In this document: positions 35,581-37,076 of the stretch, one piece after another
Layout of the letters: the number at the start of each line of letters is the position of its first letter
Numbering within the stretch: position 1 is the stretch's first letter
Source of the DNA: Holosporaceae bacterium
GTDB taxonomy: Bacteria > Pseudomonadota > Alphaproteobacteria > UBA3830
Length of the DNA stretch: 37,076 nucleotides
Direction of reading: 5' to 3'
Assembly: GCA_031288395.1 (NCBI GenBank)
Contig: JAITRM010000035.1
Span: 1 to 37,076, forward strand
Notes under the pieces: generated by a model
Databases searched by the model: none
What the model was told of the DNA's origin: nothing
Seen by the model: only the letters and a program-made list of their open reading frames with translations
Program-made: the position numbers and the translations under genes

Positions 35581-36372
35581 CTAAATCGAACGATCCAGCG
35601 ACGCCAAGCCGTGGAAGCTTATTATTTTCTGCACAAGATTACGATAATTTTTATCAGTTCCGTATAATTTTAAAAAAGGCGACAACTTGGCGCCGTCTAT
35701 TTTCTGGGACCTAGACATCATGATGGCGCGCTGACGCCTAAATTCTCTGTAGCAAAGATTAACGTTCAGCGTTTTTGCGTAGGCAATGGCAGACTTGTAA
35801 AGCGAATCAAAGGAGAGAAGCTTGTCTTTCGTTTTGGCGAGTCCAAAATATGCATTCATGGCGTGGATGGTTCTGTCTCTTCCAAAACCGCTTTCTAGAG
35901 AAGCTTGCGCGACGGCCAGTGAGACGGGGATTGGTGCCACACGTATGAGCAAATCGTCGATGCTTTTTGTTTGATAGAACTCGCGAATCATGGCGAAGTA
36001 TTCTTCTTCCTCTTTTGTTAACTGAATCCCTCTGCGGCGTTTGTCTTGGACCAGTTTAACAAACTTACGCTGGCGCAGGATGTTCTTGTTTACGCAATTG
36101 ACGGTAGCGGCGATGGATTTCATGAAAAAATCCCTGTCGGATTGATTTTGAGAATTCATCAATGGGATCATTCCCAGAGGGAAATTGGGAATTTTCCCGC
36201 TTCGCAGCGCCAACTTTTTCAGAATGCTATGACATTCTCTGTCCAAGATTTTACTTACCAGGGCACACCGAAACAACTTGTCCCGATGCTTCGCAGATCC
36301 ATCTGCGCGACAAAAATCAGCGACCGAAACTGCCAACAACAACCACAGACACGAACGAGCAACGATCTTCAT
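35581..36372 (-). CDS. Bax-like glucosaminidase-family protein (peptidoglycan hydrolase)
   Basis: A 263-residue exported protein with a signal-like N-terminus (MKIVARSCLWLLLAVSVADF, then CRADG). The C-terminal half has the lysozyme-like glucosaminidase pattern of E. coli Bax: IPVSLAVAQASLESGFGRDR, with Glu160 as the expected catalytic acid, then NAYFGLAKTK, then the SFDSLYKSAIAYAKTLN region. Such enzymes cut the glycan strands of peptidoglycan. Its ATG overlaps the stop of the upstream NifU-like gene (TAATG), so the two are cotranslated, and cckA follows. A hydrolase sandwiched between an Fe-S protein and a cell-cycle kinase is unusual. Confidence 0.75.
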   Translation of the reverse strand: MKIVARSCLWLLLAVSVADFCRADGSAKHRDKLFRCALVSKILDRECHSILKKLALRSGKIPNFPLGMIPLMNSQNQSDRDFFMKSIAATVNCVNKNILRQRKFVKLVQDKRRRGIQLTKEEEEYFAMIREFYQTKSIDDLLIRVAPIPVSLAVAQASLESGFGRDRTIHAMNAYFGLAKTKDKLLSFDSLYKSAIAYAKTLNVNLCYREFRRQRAIMMSRSQKIDGAKLSPFLKLYGTDKNYRNLVQKIISFHGLASLDRSI

Positions 36373-36611
36373 TACACGGCGTTCACTACTATGTCTTCAG
36401 AAACTCGTCGCCGAATGGTCCTTTCGACTCCTAACTTCAGGGTTCCTGCGGCACGCGGACACGAAGAACACGCTCCCCGTAACTTCACGGAAAGAACGTG
36501 CCCTTCCAGAGAAATCACGTCTATATCCCCGCCGTCCATATTCAGCGATGGACGAATCACCGAATCCACGACGTCTTTTATTTTCTGTAACAATTCCTGA
36601 TTACTAGCCAT
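36372..36611 (-). CDS. NifU C-terminal-domain (Nfu-like) Fe-S carrier
   Basis: A 79-residue protein made up of the NifU/Nfu C-terminal domain only. The cluster-binding CxxC is Cys48-Ser-Ser-Cys51 in RGACSSCPRAAGTLK, preceded by IRPSLNMDGGDIDVI. Two such proteins can hold a [4Fe-4S] cluster between them for delivery to targets. The ATG at 36611 has GGAGG five bases upstream, better than an ATG four codons earlier. It opens the operon with the Bax-like gene and cckA. It complements the isc operon but is far from it in this window. Confidence 0.92.
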   Translation of the reverse strand: MASNQELLQKIKDVVDSVIRPSLNMDGGDIDVISLEGHVLSVKLRGACSSCPRAAGTLKLGVERTIRRRVSEDIVVNAV

Positions 36612-36632
36612 ACACGCCTCCAACTAGACTGA

Positions 36633-36661
36633 ATAATACACGAAAAGTTAACTATTTACAA
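36633..36661 (-). promoter_or_regulatory. Sigma-70-type promoter of the NifU-like/Bax-like/cckA operon
   Basis: On the minus strand TTGTAA (36661-36656), a 17-base spacer and TATTAT (36638-36633) lie just ahead of the gene, giving a leader of about 15 bases before the ATG at 36611. It immediately follows the stop (36664-36666) of the broken frame upstream. Confidence 0.6.
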
Positions 36662-36663
36662 GA

Positions 36664-36889
36664 CTAGCCCTGTTCAAGAATGATACCAGACCCAGGAACA
36701 AATTGACCCGCCGTTTTGGTGGACGCGCCAAACGACACCGCGTTCCTGTCTGGCGCCGAGTATTCGATACCCAAACTTGGTACCATAGCAAGGACGTCAT
36801 GGACAAAAAAATACAGGCAATCCAAAATTAGCTGAATAACTGACCGCGAAAAGCGCTGGACTATTGCGCTCCAAGTGTCGTCTTTTCAC
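36664..36889 (-). pseudogene. Probable remnant of a frameshifted gene
   Basis: The minus strand has a 73-codon open stretch from 36885 to a TAG at 36664 with no good start. Its last part (GIEYSAPDRNAVSFGASTKT, then AGQFVPGSGIILEQG) reads like real protein. A second frame opens with GTG at 36889 (VKRRHLERNSPALFAVSYSA, then NFGLPVFF) and runs into a stop soon after a run of seven A/T at 36805-36811. Dropping one base there joins the two into a single frame of about 74 codons ending in the same stop. I cannot name the family. The composition could still be chance, and an error in the homopolymer is possible. Confidence 0.3.
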
Positions 36890-37076
36890 GGCCTACTTTA
36901 TAGCGTCCTATACCCTGCCTTCCTCGCCCAGGATATATCACTCGTGAATAAAAAGTTGGAATTTTGGGAGAAAAGTGTTAGGTTCTGTTAGCGAGATCTA
37001 GGAAATTTTGGGAAAGTAGTGTAAACTTAACAAGTATTCAAAAATGAGGTTTATACAACGATGGTTAACAACATGC
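36890..37076. other. Right-end stretch without a clear gene
   Basis: I see no convincing coding region here beyond the broken frame to its left. The stretch contains two imperfect direct repeats (36958-37024) and ends near two ATGs, at 37044 and 37061, each opening a plus-strand frame that continues out of the window (MRFIQRWLTT or MVNNM). Too little is present to call either a gene. The nearby inverted GTGTAAAC and GTTTATAC words (37020-37027 and 37049-37056) hint at a mobile-element or regulatory end. Confidence 0.4.
36958..37024. repeat. Pair of imperfect direct repeats, period about 43 bases
   Basis: GGAATTTTGGGAGAAAAGTG (36958-36977, continuing TTA) and GGAAATTTTGGGAAAGTAGT (37001-37020, continuing GTAA) match over about 24 positions with a few differences and gaps. 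Only two copies are in view. They may be binding sites for a regulator of a gene to the right, or part of an insertion-sequence end. Confidence 0.45.

Noticed and set aside
37044-37076. Start of a new gene (MRFIQRWLTT... or MVNNM...) at the right edge
   Set aside because: Only 5 to 11 codons are visible and there is no good ribosome-binding site or promoter, so it cannot be supported.

Overview
The window is a piece of an alphaproteobacterial chromosome, dense with genes and of intermediate G+C (mid-40s percent by eye, not counted). The assignment rests on a CckA-type hybrid histidine kinase, the plsY-dprA-topA gene order and the overall gene set. The partial Isc operon, the IS630-type transposase end at the left edge and a secreted orphan protein would fit a host-associated lineage of the Rickettsiales/Holosporales kind, but that is an inference. 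I see no rRNA, tRNA, tmRNA, CRISPR array or phage module.

Layout, left to right. (1) 1-115: end of an IS630-family transposase. (2) 140-5602, minus strand: aspS, then a solute-binding protein and two permeases of a CUT1 (maltose/trehalose-like) sugar ABC transporter with no ATPase gene, then yciA (acyl-CoA thioesterase) with its own promoter. (3) 5790-7080, plus strand: ahpC-type peroxiredoxin and sfsA. (4) 7153-14530, minus strand: a tightly packed run parA, parB, murJ, dnaB, alr, mlaE, mlaF, ending in an 18-codon remnant that looks like the start of a short-chain dehydrogenase. (5) 14750-18859, plus strand, diverging from parA: iscS, iscU, iscA, hscB, hscA, without iscR or a ferredoxin gene. 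(6) 18945-24429: ligA and a large AsmA/YhdP-like envelope protein. (7) 24470-25438, minus strand: a secreted orphan protein in an AT-rich setting. (8) 25656-33077, plus strand: recJ, an rlmB-like methyltransferase, plsY, dprA, topA and a metallo-beta-lactamase-fold hydrolase. (9) 33074-36611, minus strand: a NifU-like protein, a Bax-like glucosaminidase and cckA. (10) 36612-37076: a promoter, a probable frameshifted gene remnant, a pair of imperfect direct repeats and no clear intact gene.

Together the genes cover chromosome segregation and replication (ParAB, DnaB, LigA, TopA, RecJ, DprA), the cell envelope (MurJ, Alr, MlaEF, AsmA-like, PlsY, Bax-like), iron-sulfur cluster assembly (IscSUA, HscBA, NifU-like), the cell-cycle phosphorelay (CckA), translation (AspRS, RlmB-like) and sugar uptake. 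Several sigma-70-like promoters with 17-base spacers are readable by eye, including back-to-back pairs at aspS/ahpC and parA/iscS.

No wholly new system stands out. The least explained items are the orphan secreted protein, the ATPase-less transporter behind aspS, the cysteine-rich tail on IscA, the dehydrogenase remnant behind mlaF and the broken reading frame near the right end. All domain calls come from recognising sequence patterns, not from searches.
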